Positions 57,583 to 64,000 of a stretch of DNA of 64,000 bases are shown piece by piece. The stretch covers positions 434,001-498,000 of the forward strand of contig JACKBL010000001.1 in the NCBI GenBank assembly GCA_020634515.1, read 5' to 3'. Under the pieces are notes generated by a model. That model was not told the origin of the DNA. It did no database searches and was given only the letters and a program-made list of their open reading frames with translations. How positions within the stretch are numbered: position 1 is the stretch's first letter; the number at the start of each line of letters is the position of its first letter. The stretch is from Ardenticatenales bacterium. GTDB lineage: Bacteria > Chloroflexota > Anaerolineae > Promineifilales > Promineifilaceae. The position numbers were made by a program, and so were the translations under genes.

Positions 57583-59589
57583 CTAGTCGGTGGCCGCGCC
57601 ACCGACGACGACACGGCGGCGACGAGCAGCCAAAGGTTCGCGCACGGGCACGGGGTCCGACCAGCCGGCAATGGTTGTGCCCAGGACAAAAATAAGGCCG
57701 CCTGCCCAAACCCAGTTGATGAGGGGGTTGACGTACACCTTGAAGGTGGCCAGGTCGGCGGCGACCGGTTCCCAGTTGATGAGGAGGGCGTAGAAGTCCT
57801 CGGAAACGGTGGAGCGTTTATCGGGAATCGTCATGGGCTGGTTGGTGCGCGTGTACAGTTCGGTGCGGGGATGCAGCGTTTTCAGGAAAACGCCGTTTTT
57901 GTATATGTCTACGGTGGCTTCCGTGATGACGAGGTCATCGGCGCCGGGGAAGCGGTCCACGCCCTGGAAGGTCATGGAGAAATCGCCGATGGTGAGGGAT
58001 TCGCCCTGATGCAGTTGGAGCTGGCGCTGCTGTTGATAGACGGTGCTGCCGATGATGCCGAAGCCCATGATGACGACGCCCAGGTGAATCCAGTAGCCAC
58101 CGTAGCGGCGGCGGTTGCGGGCCATGAGGCGGATGAAGGCGGTCCAGGGTGGTTCGCCTTTTTTCATGCGCGCTCGTGTGCCGCGCCAGAATTCGAGGAG
58201 GGTGATAATGCCGGCAAACGTCACCAACCCATATCCCAACAAAGCCACCCAGCTACGCACGCCCAACGCATACAATGCGCCTACGAACAGCACTGTCACC
58301 AGTGCGGGCCAGCGCATCATGATTTCCAGTCGTTTGAGACTGGTGCGATACCACATCGTTAGCGGGGCCACCCCCATGAGCAGCATCAGCAGCGCAAACA
58401 GGGGGCCGTTTACCTTGTGGTAGAAGGGGGGGCCTACGGTAGCCTTGTCTCCCGTGAACAGTTCGGAAATGATCGGGTAGTTTGTGCCCCAGAACGTGCC
58501 AAACAGGATGCCCAGGAAGAGGAAGTTGTTTAGCAGAAAGGCGGCTTCCCGCGAGAGGAGCGAGTTGAGGCGGTTTTCCGAGCGCAGTTTGTCCCAACGG
58601 ATAAAAATCCAGGCCAGGGAGAAGAGCAGCATCAGCACGAGGAAACCGAAAAACAGGGGGCCGATGGCGGATTGGGCGAAGGCGTGTACGGAAGAGATGA
58701 CACCGCTGCGGACGACGAACGTGCCATAAATCGCCAGTAAATAGGTGAGCAAAACGAGGAACATGTTCCAGATTTTGAACATGTCGCGCTTTTCCTGGAT
58801 CATGATGGAGTGGAGGAAGGCCGTGCCGGCAAGCCAGGGCATAAAGCTAGAATTTTCCACGGGGTCCCAGGCCCAGTACCCCCCCCAGCCTAACACATCA
58901 TAGGCCCAACGCCCGCCCAGAATCAAGCCCAGGCTGAGGAACAGCCAGGCGACCAGCGTCCAGCGGCGGGTGAGGCGAATCCAGGTGTCGTCCAGCTTGC
59001 CGCTGAGGAGGGCGGCCATGGCGAAGGCGAAGGGGATGGTGAGGCCGGTGAAGCCCAGATAGAGCATGGGGGGATGGATGATCATGCCGGGATGGCGCAG
59101 CAGGGGGTTGAGGCCGTTGCCGTCGGCGGGAATGGGGCTGAGGCGGACAAACGGGTTTTCCACGAATAGCGAAATGCCCAGGAAGAAAATCTGAGTGACG
59201 GTGGAAATGGCCAGGGCGTAGGGGACGAGTTCGTGTTCGTCGCGCCAGTGCCGCAGCATGGCGATGCTGGTGAAGGCGGCCAGGAGCAGGTTCCAGAAGA
59301 GGAGGGATCCGGCCTGCCCTCCCCAGAGCGCGGTGACTTTGAGGTAGGTGGGCATGCCGCGACTGGTGACGCGGGCGACGTATTCCAGGGAGAAGTCGCT
59401 GCGCAGCATGGAGGCGACGAGGGCGAGGCAGGCCAGCAAGACGAGGGGAAAAATGAGGATGGTGGCGTTGCGGGCGCTGGTAACCCAGCGTTCGTCGTGT
59501 TGGACCATGCCGTAGATGGTTGCCAGAACGCCATAGACGGAGATGACGAAGGCAATCATGAGGGCTGTGTAACCAAGATCGGCAATCAT
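57583..59589 (-). CDS. ccmF: Haem lyase CcmF
   Basis: Attaches haem b to Cys of apocytochromes, taking haem from CcmE. The 668-residue polytopic protein has about fifteen helices. It carries the tryptophan-rich WWD-type motif WGGYWAWDPVENSSFMPW, GMIIHPPMLYLGF with a haem-ligand His, and later RSGVISSVHAFAQS with another. A large outer C-terminal segment follows (LQLHQGESLTIGDFSMTFQG). It is the central gene of the cluster. An inverted repeat (59631-59683) separates it from ccmE. Length and motifs are typical. Confidence 0.95.
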   Translation of the reverse strand: MIADLGYTALMIAFVISVYGVLATIYGMVQHDERWVTSARNATILIFPLVLLACLALVASMLRSDFSLEYVARVTSRGMPTYLKVTALWGGQAGSLLFWNLLLAAFTSIAMLRHWRDEHELVPYALAISTVTQIFFLGISLFVENPFVRLSPIPADGNGLNPLLRHPGMIIHPPMLYLGFTGLTIPFAFAMAALLSGKLDDTWIRLTRRWTLVAWLFLSLGLILGGRWAYDVLGWGGYWAWDPVENSSFMPWLAGTAFLHSIMIQEKRDMFKIWNMFLVLLTYLLAIYGTFVVRSGVISSVHAFAQSAIGPLFFGFLVLMLLFSLAWIFIRWDKLRSENRLNSLLSREAAFLLNNFLFLGILFGTFWGTNYPIISELFTGDKATVGPPFYHKVNGPLFALLMLLMGVAPLTMWYRTSLKRLEIMMRWPALVTVLFVGALYALGVRSWVALLGYGLVTFAGIITLLEFWRGTRARMKKGEPPWTAFIRLMARNRRRYGGYWIHLGVVIMGFGIIGSTVYQQQRQLQLHQGESLTIGDFSMTFQGVDRFPGADDLVITEATVDIYKNGVFLKTLHPRTELYTRTNQPMTIPDKRSTVSEDFYALLINWEPVAADLATFKVYVNPLINWVWAGGLIFVLGTTIAGWSDPVPVREPLAARRRRVVVGGAATD

Positions 59590-59630
59590 AGGGTTTCTCG
59601 GGGGCCGGGGTATTGGTGATGGTTGATCAT

Positions 59631-59683
59631 CTTCCCGGAAGCTGTATGAGACGCCGTTGGTCTGCGATTGAGCTTCCGGGAAG
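59631..59683. repeat. CTTCCCGGAAGCT inverted repeat, locus 5
   Basis: Perfect 13-bp arms CTTCCCGGAAGCT (59631-59643) and AGCTTCCGGGAAG (59671-59683), between ccmF and ccmE. Same arms and similar loop length to 7181-7232. Confidence 0.75.
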
Positions 59684-59692
59684 GTTAGCGGT

Positions 59693-60169
59693 CTAATTCG
59701 CGCTTTGCGCGGCTTCTTCGTAACGGGTGGGGCATTTGAGGAGTAGTCCGCCCTGGTTGGCGTAGAAGACGCCGTTTTCGATATGGCCTTCGACCAGGGC
59801 CTCCGCTTCGTGTTGCAGCAAGTCGGGCATGGGTTCGTTCATGGCGACGATTTGCAGGGTTTGTTGGGGGTTGCTGAGGTCATCTACGACGGAGAACTCC
59901 AGGCGGGTGGTGTTGGCGTCTACCTGGATGAAGTTGATGGTGTCGCCGATGACGAACCCGGCGATGCGCAGGTCTTTGCCGGCATATTTAGCCGGATTCG
60001 CGTAGTATTCTTGCACCGTCACATAAAGCTGCGTGGTGTCGCGCATGGCGTTGTAAATCAAGAACGACAGCGCGGCCAGGATGACGAGTCCGCCAATGAC
60101 GTACTTCAGGCGGCTGGGGCGGGCATCCATGATGACTTGCTCTTTATTGGTCCAGGTCGTTTCGGCCAT
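59693..60169 (-). CDS. ccmE: Cytochrome c-type biogenesis haem chaperone CcmE, CxxxY type
   Basis: Carries haem to CcmF. The 158 residues have one N-terminal membrane helix (YVIGGLVILAALSFLIYN), then an OB-fold (KDLRIAGFVIGDTINF, LEFSVVDDLSNPQQTLQIVA). The haem-binding site, normally HxxxY in proteobacteria, here reads LLLKCPTRYEE, that is CxxxY, the variant described for Desulfovibrio and some archaea. The ATG at 60169 has GAAGGAG at good spacing. The gene is first in the ccm run (E-F-H-G-I-like). Confidence 0.92.
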   Translation of the reverse strand: MAETTWTNKEQVIMDARPSRLKYVIGGLVILAALSFLIYNAMRDTTQLYVTVQEYYANPAKYAGKDLRIAGFVIGDTINFIQVDANTTRLEFSVVDDLSNPQQTLQIVAMNEPMPDLLQHEAEALVEGHIENGVFYANQGGLLLKCPTRYEEAAQSAN

Positions 60170-60503
60170 TCGATACTCCTTCGAGGAAAGTGGTCAGTTG
60201 ACAGTGGGTAGTGGTCAGTTGGTCGTCGCTTTTGCGGACCAGCGGACCGCCGCTTCAGGCGGAGGTTGGTGGCGGCTACGGCATCGCCGACGGCAATCGG
60301 CACTACGGACGTCTTCTCCATCGTGGCACGCCGCACTCAAGGGGAACGCCTTGAGTGGATAGTCGTTGGGAAAGTTGTCAAATAGTCATAGGCCAGCCCC
60401 CATGCAGGGGCGGACTGGCGCTTGATGTTTCCGATTGTAGGGGGAAGGCAGCCGCGTCAATAGTGACGAATGTAACAAATGGGGGAGATGAAGCGCCAGA
60501 GGA
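60170..60503. other. Non-coding spacer
   Basis: About 330 bases between ccmE and the DUF2007-like gene, both on the minus strand. It must contain the ccm promoter. A near-repeat GTGGTCAGTTGACAGTGGG with GTGGTCAGTTGG stands at 60189-60220, and GCCAGCCCC with GGGGCGG and CTGGC near 60392 can form a hairpin. No gene seen. Confidence 0.55.
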
Positions 60504-60875
60504 TCAGGGTGTTTCGTTTTCCTCGTCATCCCAATCTTCTTCCTCCCATTCTTCTTCCAAGTCGTCCATCATTGCTAAAAAGTCACGAGCCTGTTGCTCG
60601 TAGTTTTGGGGTACGGAGACGTAACCATTGCCCAGCAGGCCCACAGTGAGGCCGATGGCCCGACCTGCGCCTTCTTGCCAGGCGATGGCGGGAATGCCTT
60701 CGGCCTGGAGACTACCGGCAATGACTTGTGCCGGCAAAATCCCGCCTGTTTCCTGTATCACCACCCAACGTACTTCCTCATCGTGGCCTGGCGTAGTCTC
60801 CACCGCGTTCCGGTCGGCGCCGGCGGCATATGATTCGGAATTCATGGATTTGAGAGGGAAAGCAGCCTCGCTCAT
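60504..60875 (-). CDS. Putative signal-transducing protein, DUF2007-like
   Basis: A 123-residue soluble protein. The central part RWVVIQETGGILPAQVIAGSLQ followed by AEGIPAIAWQEGAG and GNGYVSVPQNYEQQARDFL fits the DUF2007 fold, which I associate with small ferredoxin-like PII-like domains. The C-terminal tail is almost all Asp and Glu (DDLEEEWEEEDWDDEE). The ATG at 60875 follows AGGAG with normal spacing. A function is not known; adjacency to ccm and the NrfD cluster may be chance. Confidence 0.75.
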   Translation of the reverse strand: MSEAAFPLKSMNSESYAAGADRNAVETTPGHDEEVRWVVIQETGGILPAQVIAGSLQAEGIPAIAWQEGAGRAIGLTVGLLGNGYVSVPQNYEQQARDFLAMMDDLEEEWEEEDWDDEENETP

Positions 60876-60987
60876 TCTTATCTCCTGATAGCTGCGTCGA
60901 AATCTTCTTGAACGCATTATACACTAAATGCAAACCATGCGACCAAAGAAGATCGGGAACATGAGATCGGGGTGAGACCTGCCGCCA

Positions 60988-61022
60988 AAGCAAAACCTCC
61001 GCCACTTTTGTCGTGACGGAGG
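60988..61022 (-). terminator. Rho-independent terminator-like hairpin
   Basis: CCTCCGCCAC (60996-61005) pairs with GTGACGGAGG (61013-61022) with one mismatch; on the minus strand it is followed by TTTTGCTTT. It would end the multihaem-FeS-NrfD operon about 45 bases after the nrfD-like stop. Confidence 0.75.
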
Positions 61023-61067
61023 CTTGCTCCAAGAAGAGAAGAAGGGAAGGAGGTTTGTCAGTAGCCG

Positions 61068-62327
61068 TCAGTCCGTGCCGGCCAGAGCCAGCGCGGGCTG
61101 TGCTTCTACGGGAATCGGGTGTGGCTCAGGGGTGTGGTCCACGACGCGCAGGTGGCGTACGCCGAGGGTGAAGGCCAGCAGTCCGTAGGCAATAATGCCC
61201 AATCCTGTGCCCCACTCAACCAGGGAAGGAGTGTAGTGCGTATATTGCGGGACAATGCCTTGTGGCAGGTGGGCGAAGACGACGAGCTGGCCGACCATGT
61301 TCACGTCCCAGCGATAGGCGACGAGGCCGCCAACAACGCAGAGGAGGGCGACCATGCGCGGGAGGGGTTTTTGGCGCAGGCGGGGGGTGAGGAGAATAAA
61401 TGCCGGCACAACCGCCCCCAACAAAATCTCCCCAATCCAGAAATTAAACGCCAGCGAGCCGCGTGTCAACAACTGCAACCCTTCCGTGCGCCCCGGTTCA
61501 TACGTGTAGCTCATCGCCAATACGTCCCAGAAGCGCAGATACAAGTATAGCAGCAGCCCCCAGCCCACAAAGCGGGCCAATTGCGCCAGCAGATCATCCT
61601 TCACCACCGCCAACCGGGGCGACAACCGCGCCGCCAACATGGAAGCGAGAATAGTCAGCGCCGGCCCGGCCACCGCCGCCGAAATGATAAACAACACAGG
61701 CAAACCCGGTTGATACCAGATGGGGCGTGCTTTCAGAATGCCGTACGTGGCTCCCAGCGACGACTGGTGCAGCATGGAGAGGCAGAGACCCGCAATTGCC
61801 AGGGCGGGGGCCAGCTTGTGTACATGCTCCAGCCGCTGCGTCAGGCGCGGCCAACGCTGCCGCAGCCAGGCGAAGCGGGCAAAAATGGGCGCCGTCTCCA
61901 GCACCAACACCGACAGATAAAGGGCCACGCACATCGTCACTTCCCACAGCGGCGAATGTGGGTTCCAAAATGCCAGCGCGTGCCAGAAGCGGTCCGGGCG
62001 GCCAATGTCCAGCAGCAACGTCATCAGGGCCATGCTGTAGCCGATGAGGCCGATGAAGACGGCTGTGCGGGCCACCGGCTGGAAGCGGCGCAGACCGAGC
62101 AAATAGACGGCGGCGGAGAGGAGGAAAGCGCCCGCGCTGAGGGCTATCGAGGACAGGTCAATGGCGATCCAGAGTCCCCAGGGGACAAGATCGCTCAGGT
62201 TGGTGATCACCAGGCCGCGGGCGAAGACCAGCACGCCGCCGATAACGCCGCCCGTCATCAAGACTAGCAGCAGGAGTATCCACCAACGGAACGGGTTCAG
62301 GATTCGTGCGCTCAATTTGCCGTTCAT
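61068..62327 (-). CDS. NrfD/PsrC-family quinol-interacting membrane subunit
   Basis: A 419-residue protein with about ten membrane helices, like HybB/NrfD subunits that oxidise quinol and pass electrons to a Fe-S partner. Marks: PWGLWIAIDLSSIALSAGAF near the second helix, DIGRPDRFWHALAFWNPHSP and LTRGSLAFNFWIGEILLG. Its start overlaps the Fe-S gene stop by four bases (ATGA), so they are made together. The end is Pro/Ala-rich. Confidence 0.92.
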   Translation of the reverse strand: MNGKLSARILNPFRWWILLLLVLMTGGVIGGVLVFARGLVITNLSDLVPWGLWIAIDLSSIALSAGAFLLSAAVYLLGLRRFQPVARTAVFIGLIGYSMALMTLLLDIGRPDRFWHALAFWNPHSPLWEVTMCVALYLSVLVLETAPIFARFAWLRQRWPRLTQRLEHVHKLAPALAIAGLCLSMLHQSSLGATYGILKARPIWYQPGLPVLFIISAAVAGPALTILASMLAARLSPRLAVVKDDLLAQLARFVGWGLLLYLYLRFWDVLAMSYTYEPGRTEGLQLLTRGSLAFNFWIGEILLGAVVPAFILLTPRLRQKPLPRMVALLCVVGGLVAYRWDVNMVGQLVVFAHLPQGIVPQYTHYTPSLVEWGTGLGIIAYGLLAFTLGVRHLRVVDHTPEPHPIPVEAQPALALAGTD

Positions 62328-63127
62328 GCGTTTACCTCACTATGCGCTTCATGTGGTGGCAGGTAGTAGATGCGCGGCTCCGTGCCCAGTTCTTCCCGCA
62401 GACGGAACGAGGGGTGTGCCGCCAGTGCTTTGCTTACCGGCGAGTCAGGGTCGTTCAGGTCGCCGAAGATGCGCGCCCCGGTTGGGCAGGTGACCACGCA
62501 CTTGGGCGTCGCTTCCCGGTCTACGCCGGGGGTGAGGCCGTGCGCCAGGCCGCGATTGATGCGCTGGTAGCAAAAGGTGCATTTTTCCACGACGCCACGC
62601 GGACGACGTTCGACTTCTGGCTGGCCCCATGCCGGCACATCCGGGTTATCCCCCGTAAACGCTTCCCAGTTGAAGGAACGCGCCCCATACGGGCAGGCTA
62701 TTTCGCAATAGCGGCAGCCGATACAGCGGTCATAATCCATCATGACGATGCCATCGGCGCGGTGATAGGTGGCCTTTACCGGGCAAACGTCCACGCAGGG
62801 CGCATTGTTGCAGTGCATACATTGCACGGGGAGGAACACTTGCTGCTCCCCGACCTTTTCCGCTTCGGTGACCTGGTTCCAGGAGATGCCGGGGGCGGTG
62901 TCGTTGGCGGCGGCGCAGGCGTGGGTGCAGTCGCCGCAGCCAATGCACTTTGATTGGTCAATAATCATGGCCCAGCGGGGGCTGGCGGAGTCGCCGGGTG
63001 CTTTGGAAGCGGAGATAAGCTCTTCCGCGACCTCTCCCAGTTTACGCGGTCCCACGACCAGGACGGTTCCCGTGCCCGCCAGCAGCATTTTGAGGAAACC
63101 GCGTCTTCCAATCTTCTCGTTGTTCAT
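62324..63127 (-). CDS. TAT-exported 4x[4Fe-4S] ferredoxin subunit (HybA/NrfC-like)
   Basis: A 267-residue electron-transfer subunit. It starts MNNEKIGRRGFLKMLLAG, a twin-arginine signal, so it acts outside the membrane. Cys clusters: CIGCGDCTHAC; CMHCNNAPCVDVC; CIGCRYCEIACPYG; CTFCYQRI with CVVTC, enough for four clusters. It should pass electrons between the NrfD-type membrane subunit and the multihaem cytochrome upstream. No molybdopterin subunit gene is in the window, but one could lie beyond the edge. Confidence 0.93.
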   Translation of the reverse strand: MNNEKIGRRGFLKMLLAGTGTVLVVGPRKLGEVAEELISASKAPGDSASPRWAMIIDQSKCIGCGDCTHACAAANDTAPGISWNQVTEAEKVGEQQVFLPVQCMHCNNAPCVDVCPVKATYHRADGIVMMDYDRCIGCRYCEIACPYGARSFNWEAFTGDNPDVPAWGQPEVERRPRGVVEKCTFCYQRINRGLAHGLTPGVDREATPKCVVTCPTGARIFGDLNDPDSPVSKALAAHPSFRLREELGTEPRIYYLPPHEAHSEVNA

Positions 63128-63141
63128 GACAATACCTCGAA

Positions 63142-63174
63142 ACCTTCCTGGAAGTTGGACGCTTCCAGGAAGGT
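63142..63174. repeat. CTTCCTGGAAG inverted repeat, locus 6
   Basis: ACCTTCCTGGAAGT (from 63142) and CTTCCAGGAAGGT (to 63174) surround a six-base loop, between the multihaem and Fe-S genes. Confidence 0.7.
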
Positions 63175-63181
63175 GATGGGG

Positions 63182-64000
63182 CTAGAAATCCGCCTGTCGA
63201 TACCAGTTGCGCAGCCAGGGGGCCAGAACCATGCCGAAACCCATGCCCACGAGCGCGGCCAGGGCGACAAAGCTGTACGGGCTGACCGGGTTCGGCTGGG
63301 CGCTGACGGTGGTGCTGTTGGCGGGGGGTTGAACCATGCCCGCCTGCTGCAGTTCGCCGGGGAGCAGGTTGTGGTCCGTGGGGACGTGCATTTCCTGCGC
63401 GTGGCACTCGGAGCAGGTGACGATGTCCACGGTGAAGGTGTGAGAGCGTTTGCCGTGTCCCTCGCCCATCTGCGTGTCGGAGATGGTCAGGTGGCAGTCG
63501 GTGCAGAGGACACCTTGCTGGGCGTGGGCGGTAGCGCCAAACATTTCGGACTCATTGTCGTGACATGTCTGGCACAGTTCTTGCGCGCTGCTCTTCTTAA
63601 TCTCGCTGGTGTGCGGGTTGTGGCAGCGAATGCAGGCCAGGTTTTCCTGGCTGTGGGTGCTGTGCTGCCAGTCGGAGTAGGTGTCTATGTGGCAATCGCC
63701 ACAGCGGCGCGAGGAGATGTCCGTGGGCATGATCACCATATCAGGATGGTTGACGGAGGTGGGATAGTGGCAAGTGGTGCAGGCTACGCCCTCTTCTTCG
63801 TAGGTTCCGGTGGCTTCGTCGAAGCCGGTGGTATGGCAAGGCAGGCAGGCTTGTGGCTTGCCTTGCTCTTGCCATGCTTCTTGGAAGATGGGGTCGGAAA
63901 AGGCCTGTCCGTGTGGGCTTACGGCCCAGGAAGTCTGGATACTTTCGTGACAGTCGAGGCAATCTTGCGGTTCGGCTGTTTGCAGCGATGTGTTGGCCTG
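63182..64000 (-). CDS. Multihaem cytochrome c (at least 8 haems), partial
   Basis: The frame is open from the window edge to its stop, 272 codons without the start. An internal ATG at 63739 is not the real start, because the 87 codons before it, up to 64000, hold three CxxCH motifs. In order they are CLDCH, CLPCH, CTTCH, CGDCH, CIRCH, CQTCH, CTDCH and CSECH, eight in all. After a Pro/Ser linker comes a C-terminal membrane helix (FVALAALVGMGFGMVLAPW). It is a membrane-anchored cytochrome, like those paired with HybA/NrfD-type modules, perhaps accepting electrons from quinol. The missing N-terminus should show whether there are more haems. Confidence 0.93.
   Translation of the reverse strand, partial: QANTSLQTAEPQDCLDCHESIQTSWAVSPHGQAFSDPIFQEAWQEQGKPQACLPCHTTGFDEATGTYEEEGVACTTCHYPTSVNHPDMVIMPTDISSRRCGDCHIDTYSDWQHSTHSQENLACIRCHNPHTSEIKKSSAQELCQTCHDNESEMFGATAHAQQGVLCTDCHLTISDTQMGEGHGKRSHTFTVDIVTCSECHAQEMHVPTDHNLLPGELQQAGMVQPPANSTTVSAQPNPVSPYSFVALAALVGMGFGMVLAPWLRNWYRQADF

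Larger units (their letters stand above)
108..62637. repeat. TGCCGGCA palindrome, about 70 scattered copies
   Basis: By eye I found about 70 copies, both inside genes and between them. Examples (first base): 108, 23037, 26345, 27158, 50531, 50541, 61401, 62630. The usual context is A/T on both sides (AATGCCGGCATT). For a random sequence of this composition one would expect about one or two copies in 64 kb. Copies occur in every region and in genes of both directions. Confidence 0.9.

Overview
The window looks like a chromosomal segment of an uncultured or poorly known Chloroflexota bacterium, probably of the Anaerolineae/Caldilineae kind. The grounds are high GC, many lipoproteins with Thr-Pro linkers, an S9 peptidase, a BMP-type nucleoside ABC importer, an archaeal-type ProRS beside a bacterial-type ProRS, and a complete Ccm (System I) cytochrome c maturation set. 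The phylum is inferred from gene content; no rRNA is present to settle it.

Layout: 0-5 kb holds the start of a lipoprotein, a membrane protein with a Cys pair, icd, thiD and a GbsR/MarR regulator. 5-11 kb is a minus-strand run with an S9 peptidase, a HIT protein, a di-haem peroxidase fused to a beta-helix, a c-type cytochrome lipoprotein, a small Cys-rich protein and tRNA-Lys. 11-14.6 kb has two unlike prolyl-tRNA synthetases in tandem behind one promoter with a structured leader. 15.1-17.3 kb is a 2.2-kb tandem array of a roughly 62-bp unit made of two hairpins, which runs into the 3' end of a peptide-binding lipoprotein gene. 19-26 kb has a tocopherol-cyclase-like protein, DinG, an orphan adenine methylase and a YcaQ-like glycosylase. 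26-33 kb has fabF, a metallo-beta-lactamase-fold protein, the ABC and permease genes of a BMP importer, and an AhpD-like peroxidase with an in-frame TGA at the second Cys of its CxxC. 33-43.6 kb has an Rpn nuclease, an HD hydrolase, a CBS/HEPN-like/DUF protein, dnaX-ybaB-recR, rtcA, rnz and an ATP-grasp enzyme, with heptamer microsatellites between genes. 43.6-54 kb has a giant secreted nuclease, the BMP binding lipoprotein, and envelope genes. 54-64 kb is a respiratory block: cytochrome c, CcmI-like, CcmG, CcmH, CcmF, CcmE, then NrfD, a TAT-exported Fe-S protein and a multihaem cytochrome cut by the window end.

The genes combine into c-type cytochrome production and use (5-10 kb and 54-64 kb), nucleoside uptake (28.9-32.6 kb with 47.6-48.6 kb), replication and repair housekeeping (dnaX, ybaB, recR, dinG, ycaQ-like) and translation (two proS, tRNA-Lys).

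The most unusual signals are not single genes. The palindrome TGCCGGCA occurs about 70 times, and around most copies the + strand switches from G-rich (left) to C-rich (right) whatever the gene direction. Several families of short inverted repeats sit at gene borders. The AhpD-like gene is a selenoprotein candidate.
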